From: Hyposmocoma kahamanoa
Lineage: Eukaryota > Arthropoda > Insecta > Lepidoptera > Cosmopterigidae
NCBI RefSeq assembly: GCF_003589595.1
Contig: NW_020654422.1
Coordinates: forward strand, 20,724,769-20,788,768
Length of the DNA: 64,000 nt
Direction: 5' to 3'
Under the pieces are notes generated by a model. The model made no database searches. It was not told where the DNA came from and was given only the letters and a program-made list of their open reading frames with translations. This document shows positions 43,838-54,204 of this stretch, in pieces. Within the stretch, counting starts at the first letter, position 1. Each line of letters starts with the position of its first letter. Both the position numbers and the translations under genes were made by a program.

Positions 43838-44060
43838 GACGAGCATAGTGGCTCAACGGATTGCACTGTGGGCGCTGGAAGAAAAGGTCCCGGGTTAGAT
43901 TCCTAAATTTGGAAATGAACTTTTCTGAAAAGTTTTGCTTCTATTCTAGGTGTTCTGGGAGTGGATTCTTCTGACTCCGCCTCGAAGTGAATTCTGTTGC
44001 CATAATACAGGGAATTCTCTAATTTGAAACCAGGTTAGTAGTGAAGGTTGTATGGCACAT
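43838..44060 (+). mobile_element. tRNA-derived SINE, family E
   Basis: A-box TGGCTCAACGG, B-box GGGTTAGATTCC, then AATTTGGAAATGAACTTTTC. The end has GAAACCAGGTTAGTAGTG and GGCACATTATTACTATT. Most complete family E copy. Confidence 0.65.
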
Positions 44061-44383
44061 TATTACTATTCTCCGGCAGCGGACAATAGATTGTGCATAA
44101 GGGCGGTAAATAAGGAGTTACGAACGAGACTCTATTAGATGCCCGCAAGACTGAGGGCTTTCAGAGTAGAGGTTCGTGAAACACATAATGTTTTCCATCA
44201 CACTTTCACGTAAATAGCATGATTGCATGCGACTGCATGCAAGTTAGACTTAACTTGACTATAATGACCCAAATAAAACCTTTGTAATGAGAAGAAAAAA
44301 GGTCCTAGGGTTTTATTATAGTCATAGTTAGTAGTAATAGTTATATTATACTTAGTAGTAATTGTTATTTTTGCAAAAAAAAG
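44061..44383. other. no gene recognised
   Basis: GCATGATTGCATGCGACTGC at 44218 contains overlapping GCATGC palindromes. Nothing else noted. Confidence 0.35.
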
Positions 44384-44391
44384 ATTACAAA

Positions 44392-44681
44392 CATTGACTT
44401 ACAAATAAATGGACGACAGGTCTAATACGAAAACCACGAAAAAAATGTCCCAAGTCAACCTATTTAAAGGCAGTGACATGTCAAGGAATATGAAAAAGCT
44501 AAAACGTTGAATTTAAATTGTAATGTCATCGCAGTACCTACTGTCTAATTTTGCTTGCTTCGCTGTCAGTCGAACAAACGAAGACTAGAGCGTGAATGAC
44601 GCTCTGTATACGATTTTAACGCCCTATAAGTTCGGACACTTTTTAGCGCGGACTCGACGTCCATATAATTGCAAGTCAATG
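44392..44681 (+). mobile_element. hAT-like MITE, family G, copy 2
   Basis: 290 bp, same ends as copy 1. Perfect 8-bp target duplication ATTACAAA (44384-44391 and 44682-44689). Sequence is very close to copy 1 throughout, including TCGAACAAACGAAGACTA, so the two inserted fairly recently. Confidence 0.85.
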
Positions 44682-44689
44682 ATTACAAA

Positions 44690-44999
44690 ACACAAATTCG
44701 AAAAAAGTATATAATTCTATATTTAAAATTCACCAATCTCCGATATGTTTAAAAAGTCATAACCGAATAATAAACAATGTGCAAATGTTAACTCGTAAAC
44801 CAGACAGTTGTCACAGGAGGATATAAAATTAACAAAAATTCGGCAAATAAAAATTTGCATGCGTACTTCAGTGAAATTTATTATTCAGATTCCAAATTCG
44901 AAATCAATTTCGCGTGTGTGCCGCGTGACGTCATTTTTACAATTCAATGCCTAATGTGGTATTCGTTTTGTGATATTTGAATTTTAAAAACTTTTTTGG
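44690..44999. other. no gene recognised
   Basis: Nothing recognised. Confidence 0.4.
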
Positions 45000-45080
45000 T
45001 AGAGTCGTTGGGAGAACGGTTGCATTTCAATGGACGGTTTGAGTCCCTGCGGCAAGTAACCTATTTCTAAGTTACATTTA
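45000..45080 (+). mobile_element. tRNA-like SINE head
   Basis: GGTAGAGTCGTTGGGAGAAC (A-box region) and GGTTTGAGTCCC (B-box), then CCTATTTCTAAG. Family not determined. Confidence 0.4.
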
Positions 45081-45394
45081 TAAATGTTTAGTACAAATAA
45101 TTATTTCTAAAGTTGACGGAAAACATCGTAAATACACCTGCATATCGAGGAATATTCACAACCACTGGAAAATGTATGTGTAATATGATTGTGAATTAAG
45201 CCGTCTACTTAGAAAAGACCATGCTCAAGAGTGAACATTATCTAATATTTATTTATTAGATATTTTATGATTATTATTCAATCTGTTCACTGTCTGATCA
45301 AATAGTAAGTAACTAAAAAACTTGTGTTGGAAATTGGAAACAACGGTCCTACAAACACGCAGACCCGAGACAATATAGAAAAGTTAGTATTTTT
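45081..45394. other. no gene recognised
   Basis: Nothing recognised. Confidence 0.4.
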
Positions 45395-45490
45395 ACAATA
45401 ACCCTGCTGGGGATCCAACCTGGGACTTCAGAGATCGACACCATGAAAACTGGTATGCAAGCCACTCGACCATGAAGGTATCTTTATAAG
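45395..45490 (-). mobile_element. tRNA-Leu/Ser-like SINE head
   Basis: On the minus strand CATGGTCGAGTGGCTTGCAT (A-box) and CCCAGGTTGGATCCCCAG (B-box) are spaced as in a long-variable-arm tRNA. The two ends do not pair as an acceptor stem, so it is not a functional tRNA gene. Confidence 0.5.
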
Positions 45491-46557
45491 TCAAATTACT
45501 TAATGTTGAATTAGTTACCAACTCTTATTTTTATTTTATCCCATAATGTGGGTATTTGTATATTTCGTTTTCAAAAGAAATCTAAAATATAAATCTATTC
45601 CATTACGTGATAAAAAAACAATTTTCGTACTTCGAAAAATTCATTCACAACGAATTGGAACAGTATTATCATCGGAGAAACCAAAATGTACAAATTAAAC
45701 TTTGTTCCGAAAGAATATAAAGTTGAAAATTGAATGGTAATTGCAAATTGATTCGCCGTCCAATTTCTATCAGTATGTCAAATCGCAACTCAATGACGTA
45801 GAAAATAAGATTCAATATCGTATCCGGAGGTTATTGGTCGGAAATACGAAAAAAGAAGATAAAATCATGGAATGCCATTGGTGGATTTCGCTTTGAAATC
45901 TATTCGAACTTTTGTCTTTGTTTCTTTCGTCAGAAAAGAGTTGCGATTTGAATTCACGCTAAATCAGGGTCAGTCATGACCACAATGTTACTATATATAT
46001 ATATGTCAAATCTATCATTGAAAAATAAAACAAATATAAATAATCGCATCTTTTATCCACAAATTTAAATGCTTTTAACCTAGCGAAAACTTTTTAAAAT
46101 ACTCCGACTGTGTTTCTTTTTACGCAAATACAATAACGAAACAAATTTTAAACGTGCATAAATGCTTTTTGAATCAACCCGTCAGGCAGCCAATTGGAAA
46201 TTTAAATATAAACGTCAAAGGGTGACAATCAAATAAAATTAGGCGAGACCGTATGAGTTGGACGTGGACGTGAAAATTGTGTTGTAATTACGCCTATTAA
46301 GGACCGTTGTCCGAACGCGTGGCAACCCCATGATTATCGTGTCAGTTCGTTTAAAAAAAAGGAATGAGTTAGTAACTTGTTCGTATTTTAAAATGTATAT
46401 TACTTTAATATTTTTTGCAAATGTTATTGGCTTGGATTCTTGGAACTATGAGTTTTATAAGAAAGTGAAGTTGTTTGGAGTGGATTGGAGTGGACCCCAA
46501 CATTTACAATATATATATTTTTTTATTTGAAACATCAGAGATCGAGACTTAAACGGG
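45491..46557. other. no gene recognised
   Basis: A short TA repeat at 45991-46004. The rest is AT-rich without recognised repeats. Confidence 0.4.
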
Positions 46558-47305
46558 TTACTAACACGGATTTTTGTCATCCAAATACGCAGAAGTTGTA
46601 TAATAACGTTTAGTATAAAGTTTTTGTTTCACTATAGTTTTAAACCTCGTGAAAGGCAAATTTTGTATATCAACCGGAATCTTGTTATAAAAGCGTATAC
46701 ATTGCCCCTTAAATGATTTTTTGACTTTGTGAAGACGACTATCAAGAAAAGCTAGTTTATTTTTATTCCTTGTATTAATGTTATATGTGTCACTATTTTT
46801 CATAAAGAAATTACTATTTCTTTTAACATAAATTACATTTTCATAAATGTACTGTGAGGCTAGTGTAAGAATGTTAATTTCCTTAAACTTATCTCTCTAA
46901 AATACTTTGGGGCCCAGATTGTAAATTGCCCTAACTGCACGTTTCTGCAGGACAAAGATTCTATTGATATCGGCGGCATTACCTCAAAGCAAAATGCCGT
47001 ATGTCATTAGACTGTGAAAGTAGCTGAAGTAAACCAATCTAGCGGTTTCGACGTCTGAAAGTTTCCTAATTTTTTTAATCGCGTACACTGCAGAGCCGAG
47101 TCGTTTTGATAACTTACTTATATGAGGACCCCACTGCAATTTAGCATCTCACGTTATACCTAGAAATACAACTGTATCCACAGGAATCAATTTTTCGTTT
47201 CTAACTACAATGTTTGTAGCCGTCTCTTTAACATTGGGTAATGTAAATGTCACACAATTAGTTACATATTTAACGTTTTTTAAATCTTTATCAAACAATG
47301 CATAT
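46558..47305 (-). pseudogene. Jockey-like LINE reverse transcriptase C-terminal half
   Basis: Continuous homologous reading on the minus strand, about 245 codons with three stops. Order: NVKYVTNCVTFTLPNVKETA, VDTVVFLGIT (stop) DAKLQWGPHI, LSKRLGSAVYAIKKIRKLSD, VETARLVYFSYFHSLMTYGI, LL (stop) GNAADINR, IFVLQKRAVRAIYNLGPK, (stop) RDKFKEINILTLASQYIYEN, SFKGQCIRFYNKIPVDIQNL and the end YLDDKNPC. The FLGI-x-x-D-x-x-L-x-W motif, the YGI-x-x-WG and the FxLQKRAVR segments are the thumb/connection region of Jockey-clade enzymes. One stop replaces the Trp of WGN. The FADD catalytic box lies upstream and is absent. Three other pieces of this family occur at 29.1, 51.8 and 58.5 kb. Confidence 0.8.
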
Positions 47306-47521
47306 TTTGAATGATAATAATGTTGTAATTATTATTCGACATTGCAAAATAATAGTAAGTTGTTCGTAGTATTGATATAAAGATCGATCAAATTAGCGTC
47401 ATTTTCGTTTAACACGGGAAAAATTCATTGAGTTTGTATTACCAAAATAAATAATGGAGTACTTTGACGAAAAAAAAATATTTCAATAGTAAGTTCAAAA
47501 GAAGGATTCTACTTTTTTAAA

Positions 47522-47620
47522 TATCGGGACTCGAATCCCGGTGGGATCAATTTGGAAACGAACTTTTCTAATTTGCTTCTCGTCTGTGTGTTTTGGCTAT
47601 TACTCTGAAGTTCTATTTTA
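47522..47620 (+). mobile_element. family E SINE fragment
   Basis: GGGACTCGAATCCCGGTGGG, TTTGGAAACGAACTTTTCTA. The A-box side is missing. Confidence 0.5.
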
Positions 47621-47624
47621 TAAG

Positions 47625-47857
47625 ATACTAAGTGCCGAGACTAACAAGGCGTGCTCCTGATGGTAAGAGACACGCCTGTCCATAGCAGTTGTCGTGCCAC
47701 TCTTTAAATTTCAAAGATCTGAGGGACACTGCCACTGCGCCCGTCACTCTGAGACATAAGTTGACAAATCCCATGTGCCTGTAATTTCACCAGCACCCTT
47801 AACGCAGTAATGCTCATTAATACTTCCCTGGATGAACTCTTTTGCTACTAAATATAA
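47625..47857 (-). mobile_element. family A with internal deletions
   Basis: From AAGGCGTGCTCCTGATGG to TTTGCTACTAAA. The CAAAACCGGAAC and GCGGCAGAAATAGG blocks are lost. Confidence 0.7.
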
Positions 47858-47871
47858 CACATACATTTATA

Positions 47872-48036
47872 ACCCTGTATCGCGGGTGCCATAGACACAC
47901 GCATAGACAACAACAAATTACACCCAAACTCACGAGAGAAAGAAATGCAGGCCATACAATATTCATCCCGGCCAGGGAATTGAACCTGAGACCTTTGCGT
48001 CGTAGATCAGCATGGTAACCGTTCAGCCACGGAGGA
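47872..48036 (-). mobile_element. tRNA-derived SINE, family C
   Basis: Reverse copy from CCTGTATCGCGGGTGCCATA to GTTCAGCCACGGAGGAAG. Slightly diverged at both pol III boxes. Confidence 0.75.
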
Positions 48037-48504
48037 AGTTAATCAAATTTAGCTCAAAAGGATCTTGCTTGAGCCATAATACAAAAAAAATGGGGGTCGT
48101 TGATCTCTAACATGTGATAAAAAAACAAAACATAATCGTTTCTTTCAAACCTTGACACAGTGTTGAAATGGGTGCAGTTTTGTTCCACAAATTGAACCTA
48201 ATGCGCTACATGGCCGTTGGATGGGTTCAAAAACACTTACTGACAGGTGATGCTTCATATATGATTGACAAGGCTATATTAGAAGTAGAAAGGTGATTTT
48301 TAACACGGTTTTGGTTATACAAGAATTAATATACGTTTTATAAAAGTGGTGAACAAAATAGTTAATGTCAATTTTGATTAACTCTATTTCACATGGGATT
48401 TTCAAACTTTAAGAGCACAAACTATATCGGTACATAAGTATACTTACATTATATTTACACTATTTTGTACACGTCTCCATAACTGGTTGTAAAATATTAG
48501 TAAG
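48037..48504. other. no gene recognised
   Basis: Nothing recognised. Confidence 0.4.
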
Positions 48505-48566
48505 ACTGTTTACTGGCAGAGGATCGTCATCTACTGGCAGAGGATCGTCATCTACCAGTAAACAGT
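48505..48566. repeat. 21-bp tandem duplication inside a 12-bp inverted repeat
   Basis: TACTGGCAGAGGATCGTCATC occurs twice exactly, at 48511-48531 and 48532-48552 (21 bp each). The pair is bracketed by ACTGTTTACTGG (48505-48516) and its perfect complement CCAGTAAACAGT (48555-48566). Identical copies imply a recent duplication. Confidence 0.85.
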
Positions 48567-48739
48567 TCTTTATTGCACAAAGAAAAAACACATAAAAACA
48601 CATGTTAGAAAGGACATATACAAAGGTGAGCTTATATGTGAGAGTTCTCTTCCAGCTAACCCTGGATGTGGTGTAAAAATCAAGTCGGTGGGACTAATCA
48701 TCATACAACGAAATTAAAATTAAAATTTGAATAAAAATC

Positions 48740-48790
48740 ATATATATTGATCATATATATCATATATGTTGATCATATATATACAAGACA
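48740..48790. repeat. TGATCATATA-type tandem repeat
   Basis: Three imperfect units of ATATATTGATCATATATA in a TA-rich tract. Confidence 0.6.
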
Positions 48791-48861
48791 TACACATCTA
48801 TATGAACTTTATATGCATAAATACATAAGCAGACAATATATTGTAATCTAAACAAATTACT

Positions 48862-49045
48862 TGTTCAAACAAACCGACATTTCGGGCCCTTTACAGGTCC
48901 CATGGTCACGGTTGACCTGACTGACATGGGACCTGTAAAGGGCCCGAAACGTCGGTGTGTTTGAAAAAACAAATATATGCGATTTAAATCCGGAAAAATA
49001 GTTTCATTCCTATGTGTAACAATCGCGAAAATCTAAGAACTCGGT
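48862..49045. repeat. head-to-head inverted Penelope terminal repeats (family P)
   Basis: A minus-sense core (CGACATTTCGGGCCCTTTAC, AGGTCCCATGGTCACGG) meets a plus-sense core (CATGGGACCTGTAAAGGGCC, CGAAACGTCGG) about 20 bp later. The plus copy continues through CGATTTAAATCCGG to CTAAGAACTCG at 49043. The arms pair over about 40 bp. The plus copy is the cleanest family P core in the window. Confidence 0.75.
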
Positions 49046-49149
49046 ACGTACATATATGTTACCAATTGACTATCTAACGCTTTCAATAGGAAGTGAAAGA
49101 AGCTCTTTTAATTTGTTATTATTATTTATATTATTAGCTAAGGTTCTCG

Positions 49150-49255
49150 CGATATAGATATTTCCGAGGGGCACTGCAACTGTTATAGACAGGCGTGTCG
49201 CTTACCACCAGACGCACTACTTGTTCTTCCCATCACTAGTTATCATAAAGAAAAA
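49150..49255 (+). mobile_element. family A 3' fragment
   Basis: GGGGCACTGCAACTGTTATA to CTAGTTATCATAAAGAAAA. A short tRNA-like piece (GTGGCCCAGCGGTCTGAGC) follows at 49260-49279 without a B-box. Confidence 0.65.
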
Positions 49256-49299
49256 CTTCGGTGGCCCAGCGGTCTGAGCTAACTAACAATGTCCAGGAT

Positions 49300-49628
49300 A
49301 TAATTTAAATGCGGTAACCACATTCTAATTCCGAGAATTAACTAAAATGTGTAACAACCACTAAATCCATTAATGACCGACTCAAATAATACAGCGTTAA
49401 ATCAAACAAAGTTATAAACCACACCAAACATGTGATTGTCAAAGTAAAATATAATTTGTTGTCATAACCACTCTGTTTTAACTAAATTATCTATTCAGAA
49501 CATTTCAAATGAGTCATGCTTGTTTAAACTATTGTTTAACCATGAAAGGGTAAATAGTGGAATATACAGTTTAAGGATTTTATTTGTAATGATTTTTTCT
49601 TCATACGCGGGTAAAATTACAATAATAT
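49300..49628. other. no gene recognised
   Basis: Nothing recognised. Confidence 0.4.
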
Positions 49629-49987
49629 CGCAATGCCATTACAATAGTGTTGTAACTCAAAATATGTGTTAATATTATATCATTACTGAACGTAAAACTT
49701 GATTCTCTACACTTCAAAACAACCGTCTTTGGAATATTGTAAGAAACTCAAAATGAGACACACTTTATGTGAGCTATAGTTCTAGCCAAAATAATCCTTA
49801 TTGAAAAACATGAAATTATTTTTTCCATTTTATTGTTAAATGTATTTGGTAAATTGTTTAAGTGTCTATAATAAACTATAACATATAAATTTTAATGATT
49901 TTTTTTGCGGGAATTGAGTAATTCGTTTTTCATCGATTATGAGAAAGTCCTCTTTTTGAGTTACAACACAATTGTAATAGCAGTGCG
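49629..49987. mobile_element. family M inverted-repeat element, uninterrupted
   Basis: About 360 bp. The left end CGCAATGCCATTACAATAGT, GTTGTAACTCAAAA pairs with the right end TTTTGAGTTACAACACA, ATTGTAATAGCAGTGCG. Inside are TTGATTCTCTACAC, AAAATGAGACAC and GAGCTATAGTTCTAGCC. No coding capacity. Use this copy as the reference for the family. Confidence 0.7.
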
Positions 49988-50344
49988 AATGTATGTAGTA
50001 TTTTATGCAATCATGGCGTAATGAGGGTTCGTACTGCCAAGTGGCCTAACTAATAGATACGAGATTTTAAGACCCAATTGTGTAATGATTGCGTTCAATA
50101 CGTTTTCAACGACAAAATTAAAATTAAATACAGACAACAAATTAATGTATATTTTGATAACAATCCACGAGAACAAATTCAAACGTAAGCCAAACAAACG
50201 TTATAAAACAAAAAAAACCAAAGAGATACAATAGAAATGTACGTGATTGGCCAAGTAACGCCTGTATTTTAACCAATCAGTATAGCGTTTGAGTAGTGCC
50301 TTAATCAATATTTTATATTGTTTTAAATAGCTTTTTTTTTGTCC

Positions 50345-50395
50345 AGTCGCACCCCTCCTAGAAGAATCGCATAAGTGGAGTTACGTCAAATTTTT
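50345..50395 (+). mobile_element. family Q end
   Basis: TCGCACCCCTCCTAGAAGAA, TCGCATAAGTGGAGTTACGT and CAAA match one arm of the foldback at 9.6-9.8 kb. It breaks off at a T run where a family A copy begins. Confidence 0.6.
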
Positions 50396-50397
50396 TT

Positions 50398-50540
50398 TTA
50401 TAAACCGTGCGACCGTCACCCTTAATAATACATAAGTTGACAAGTCCTATGTGCCTGTAACTTCACCAGCACCCTAACTCTTCCAAATCGGAACGCAGTA
50501 ACGCTTATATTACTGCTTTGCGGCATTACTAGGTAATGGT
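50398..50540 (-). mobile_element. family A fragment
   Basis: GCGACCGTCACCCTTAATAA to TACTGCTTTGCGGCATTACT. Confidence 0.65.
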
Positions 50541-50599
50541 ATTTGCAATTTCGTAACAAGAATTGGCTTCCATTCCAATCCGCGGCAATGTAAATTGAG

Positions 50600-51435
50600 C
50601 CTAATGGACACCATACTGGTTCATTAAGTCCCAGTTCACAATATCACATCATTTCGCGTCCCAAGTGTGGAATCCGCAATATGGTATTTATATTGATAGG
50701 ATAGAGTCGATACAGAAGCGATTTCTGCGTTTTCTTGACTTCAGGGCCAAACAAAAGTCGCTGAGTTATGAGCATCGATGTAAGCGATACCACTTCTTGC
50801 CACTGTCAATGCGTCGGGAAATAAATGACATCTGTCTTTTATCTAAACTGGCAAATGGTAAAATTGACTGTCCGGAATTGCTGTCCATGATTGGTCTTCG
50901 TGCTAACGCACTGGCTTTGCGGCAGCGCCCTCTGCTTCACTTACCAAATGTCCGCACAAATTACAGGCAAAATACATTCATGGTACGTAGCTGTAAAACC
51001 TTTAACAAGTATAGCACCGATAATGACTTTGATTTATTTGCGTCTAGCACTGCATCTATAAAGAGAACTGTGGGTTTGAATTATTTTAAAAGGCAATAAC
51101 TAGTAAATATTTTAGATATGGTGGGTTGGTGGGTATGCTCAAATGATAAGTAGGTATATAAATCTTATTATGTTGAATATATGTATGTATTAAATAGTAT
51201 AGTTGGATATGTATATATTTATGTCGTTAATATTATTATTGGACTTAAACTAAACTAAATTAACTAAAGTGTATATGCGTATGCGTATGTAGGATTAGCA
51301 ATTAGTGTTAACATATGTTTTGTATATAGATTTTCATATGTGGAGGTTTTTAATAGGCTTATAAGTTTACATTTAGTTTATAAATTAATATTAAAGAATG
51401 CTGTAAACCTTCCTAAGAATAAATAAATAAATTAT
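50600..51435 (+). pseudogene. LINE reverse transcriptase C-terminus (Jockey/CR1-like), intact end
   Basis: An uninterrupted 144-codon frame (50665-51099) reads VWNPQYGIYIDRIESIQKRF, LRFLDFRAKQKSLSYEHRCK, LPLSMRREINDICLLSKLAN and ends VGLNYFKRQ with a UAA. VW-x-P-x-Y...IE-x-IQ-x-RFLRFL is the characteristic segment after the thumb in Jockey/CR1-type enzymes. Upstream (50600-50664) the homologous sequence is garbled. 3' UTR of about 330 bp ends AATAAATAAATAAAT. The frame has no stops, so decay is limited, but the element is 5'-truncated and inactive. Confidence 0.75.
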
Positions 51436-51744
51436 TCGAAAGACAAATTATAGAATAAAAATCTATACGAAGACGTTTCTACTCACATTGAGCAAGATTT
51501 CGAGAACACTGTTCTATCTCAATATCGTCTAATCGATCAGAATGGTTTAAAAACAACTGAGTCAGAATCTGGCATGTAAAGTCGATGAACCATATGTCAC
51601 GTGATTCTTTAGAACCAATAGAATGCTCGGTTACTTATTCACAATTAAATTTTGCACATTTTGAACAATGGAATGTAATAACCTGATGTAGTACATAGAG
51701 TGATTAATACCTCCCCATGAAATACCGGGATAATTGTATCTTAT
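51436..51744. other. no gene recognised
   Basis: Nothing recognised. Confidence 0.4.
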
Positions 51745-52110
51745 ACGTCTCGTGTCCAACAGATTTTTGTCATGCAATTATGCAGAATAACATTTAATTT
51801 GAAATCTCGTAAACGGTAAATTTTGAATACCAACCGGTATTTTATTATAAATGCATATACGTAGTCCCTTTAATGAATTTTTGTTTACCACTATTTTTCA
51901 TTTAAAAAAAACACTATTTTGTGTACTCTCAATCCTTAGGTTGTCTGGAAGAAATCATTGTAAGCGATAAGACCGCTAATTGTTACCCTGCTAGTATATT
52001 TAATTTTTGTCATGTAATCTTTCTGTTTGTGGTGCTAACAATAAATAATTTTCTATCTATCTATTCTTCTTAACATAAACTACTTTATCATAAGTGTACT
52101 GTGACGGAAC
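51745..52110 (-). pseudogene. Jockey-like LINE C-terminus, split by an insertion
   Basis: Same family as 46.6-47.3 kb. The right part encodes SQYTYDKVVYVKKN (52060-52105), matching SQYIYENVIYVKRN there. The left part keeps TTTTTGTCATGCAATTATGC and AATTTTGAATACCAACCGGT. The two halves are separated by a LINE 3'-end/SINE insert at about 51915-52053. Confidence 0.65.
51913..52058 (+). mobile_element. LINE 3' end/SINE nested in Jockey remnant
   Basis: TCAATCCTTAGGTTGTCTGG, AAGCGATAAGACCGCTAATT, GTGCTAACAATAAATAATTT and a CTAT-repeat tail. CACTATT before and CTATCTATT after the insert suggest a short CTATT target duplication. The aligned, uninterrupted Jockey sequence at 46.8 kb defines the empty site. 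Confidence 0.65.
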
Positions 52111-52405
52111 TTTTTTTCGTAATATCAAGTGATGGGACAAACAAGTCGTGAGCCTGATGTATGCTACACGCCTGTCTATAACAGAAGTAGCAGTGTCACT
52201 CAGATATTTAAATCGTAAAGATCTGAGGGGCACTATCACTGGGTCGTCACTTTGAGGCATAAGTTGACAAGTCCCATGTGCCTGTAATTTCACCAACACC
52301 CTTACCCATCAAAACCGGAAGACAGTATTGCTTGGCGGCAGAAACAGGTAAGGTCCTTCCCTGGACGCACTCTTTCACAATGAGCTCTACTGCTAATAAG
52401 AATAA
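52111..52405 (-). mobile_element. family A, near full length
   Basis: TAATATCAAGTGATGGGACA to GAGCTCTACTGCTAATAAG. Abuts the Jockey remnant directly, so it inserted within or beside that LINE. Confidence 0.8.
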
Positions 52406-53129
52406 GTGTAAAAATGTTATTTCTCTCTAATTTTTTTACGTGGTAAGTATTCCGGGATTTCAGATGGAGGAATTATTTACTCTATATCTATTGCTTGAAG
52501 AGTAGGTAAATAGTATCGACTCATCCGTAGAACAAAGATCTATGTGCAAGACTACTTGTTCTCAGGACATAGTACATTTCGTTCGTTCTTCTTCGCTGGA
52601 GATGTCACATCGACTGTTGCTCGATTTTATATTACCGAAATGAAATAAGACATATAAATTTTCAAAACACCTTTACACTAGGCCTTAATTTGAATAAGGA
52701 AATTATTCTCGTAACGCACTTATTCTCTTTTCGCGATATAATCACATTGGACTCTGTTCTTCGGATGAGTCGGTATATTTACTTCTTGTTCCTATCTCTA
52801 ACTAATTGAGATTGGGCTACTACATAAAGCAGAGCTATGCGTAATTACAATAAACATCAAAAGAACGAAAATAAAACACACGATAATGAAAGAGAGGGCA
52901 GAATAGTCAATAATGGAATTAAAGCGCTGTAGTTTAATATTTACTGAACAATGTTGGACACGGATAATGAGATTCTACATTGTTTTAACCAAACACTCGA
53001 TTTGGGAATGTTGTTTTGTTATTGGAGTGTTGATGACGTGGACTGTCCAATTTTGTGTTACTTCAAATCAATTTAGTAATTTACTTATGGCAAAATAAAA
53101 TATGTATTGTTTTTAAATGCTTTCATAGA
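52406..53129. other. no gene recognised
   Basis: Nothing recognised. The 61-codon frame at 52913-53098 has no domain. Confidence 0.4.
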
Positions 53130-53700
53130 TTTTATGTAAAGAAGGAGGCAAACGAGCAGACGAGCCACTTGATGGGAGGTGGTCATGTCGCCCATGGACA
53201 TTTGCAACAAACAGATGAGCTGCCAATGCGTTGCCAGTCTTTGAGTGTCCTGAAAACACGCTTTTTGAAGAACTCCATGCCAAAGCGCAAAGGAAGTATT
53301 TTTTTGCAGGTGGAAGGAACGAACGAGATGCCCACGTGATCTTACAATGTCAGGCATCTAAGATGTGGGTATGGTCCCTCCTTTGGCGGAAGGTGCGATG
53401 GTAGAAACGAGACACCACCAGCAGCAGTTCGAAAAGTTCCACAGAGTACGCCCCATTATAAAGACGGTAGAATACACACAGAGAGCCAACGTCTCTCCGT
53501 AGGCTAAGGGGCTCCATACCGTCTGCGAGTTTGCGATCAATGACAATACGAACAGTTCTACGTTGGATGGAGCCAAGTGGGTCAAGCTGGTATATGGGAG
53601 TTCCTGCCCAGAGATGCGCGCAATACTCCATACGTGGCCGTAGTTGTGTGTTTATATAACGAGAGTCGGTCATAGTCAAAAGTCATAGATACTACGGCTA
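53130..53700 (-). pseudogene. LINE reverse transcriptase C-terminus and 3' end
   Basis: The main frame (53350-53679) reads LRPRMEYCAHLWAGTPIYQL, then DPLGSIQRRTVRIVIDRKLA, DGMEPLSLRRDVGSLCVFYR, LYNGAYSVELFELLLVV and ends HTHILDA with a stop. RPRMEYC-x-HLWAG and LRRDVGSLC-x-FYRLY-x-G-x-C/Y-SEELF are signature strings of a very common lepidopteran Jockey-type enzyme C-terminus. After the stop, the expected tail is frameshifted (MSMGDMTTSHQVARLLVCLL). The 3' end matches the one at 27.5 kb. 5'-truncated, without catalytic residues. Confidence 0.75.
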
Positions 53701-53775
53701 AAAAGTCGTTGAAAAACATAATACAAAGATCCGACAACAAGCACATAGGAAAATTCGTGAGGTTCGCTGGTTCAT

Positions 53776-54135
53776 TCCGTGGCTTAGTTGGCATAATGTC
53801 TGGCACGGTTTGCTAGGAGACGTTGGCTCAAATCCGACCGGATTGAAGGAATTTTTTCTGAGTGTTCCATCTTTGTATAAACTGCCTCCGTGGCCGAACG
53901 GTTACCATGCCGGACTGGCACGCAGAGGTCCCAGGTTCGATTCCCGGGCCGGGCGAAATATTTGTATGAACTACATTTATTTCTCTCGTGAGTTTGGGTG
54001 TAATTTGTGGTTGTCTATGTGTGTGTCCATGGCACCCGCGACACAGGGTTTCCCTAGTGCGGGGCTATGTTGAGTGTGTGCGTTATTATAAAAAAAAAAA
54101 AAATTACAAAAAACTGGTGGAGTAATTTCACAAAA
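53776..54135 (+). mobile_element. family D SINE with nested family C SINE
   Basis: The head TCCGTGGCTTAGTTGGCATA, the B-box-like GGCTCAAATCCGACCGG and the body GATTGAAGGAATTTTTTCTG are followed by a family C insert (53880-54105). Then the body resumes with ACTGGTGGAGTAATTTCAC. The uninterrupted arrangement is seen at 7.9-8.0 kb. Confidence 0.6.
53880..54105 (+). mobile_element. tRNA-derived SINE, family C, full length
   Basis: Complete from CTGCCTCCGTGGCCGAACGG to GTGCGGGGCTATGTTGAGTG with a GTTATTAT and poly-A tail. Both pol III boxes are intact. Among the youngest SINEs in the window, and inserted in family D. Confidence 0.85.
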
Positions 54136-54204
54136 AATAATTGACTATCATGGTGGTTAACATATCTGACATTCAATAAAAATTTAAAATATGTATTTTC
54201 AAAG

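Noticed and set aside
45395..45490. tRNA-Leu/Ser gene on the minus strand
   Set aside because: The ends do not form an acceptor stem; read as a SINE head.
48505..48566. CRISPR-like repeat array
   Set aside because: Only two adjacent identical units with no spacers, in a eukaryotic context.
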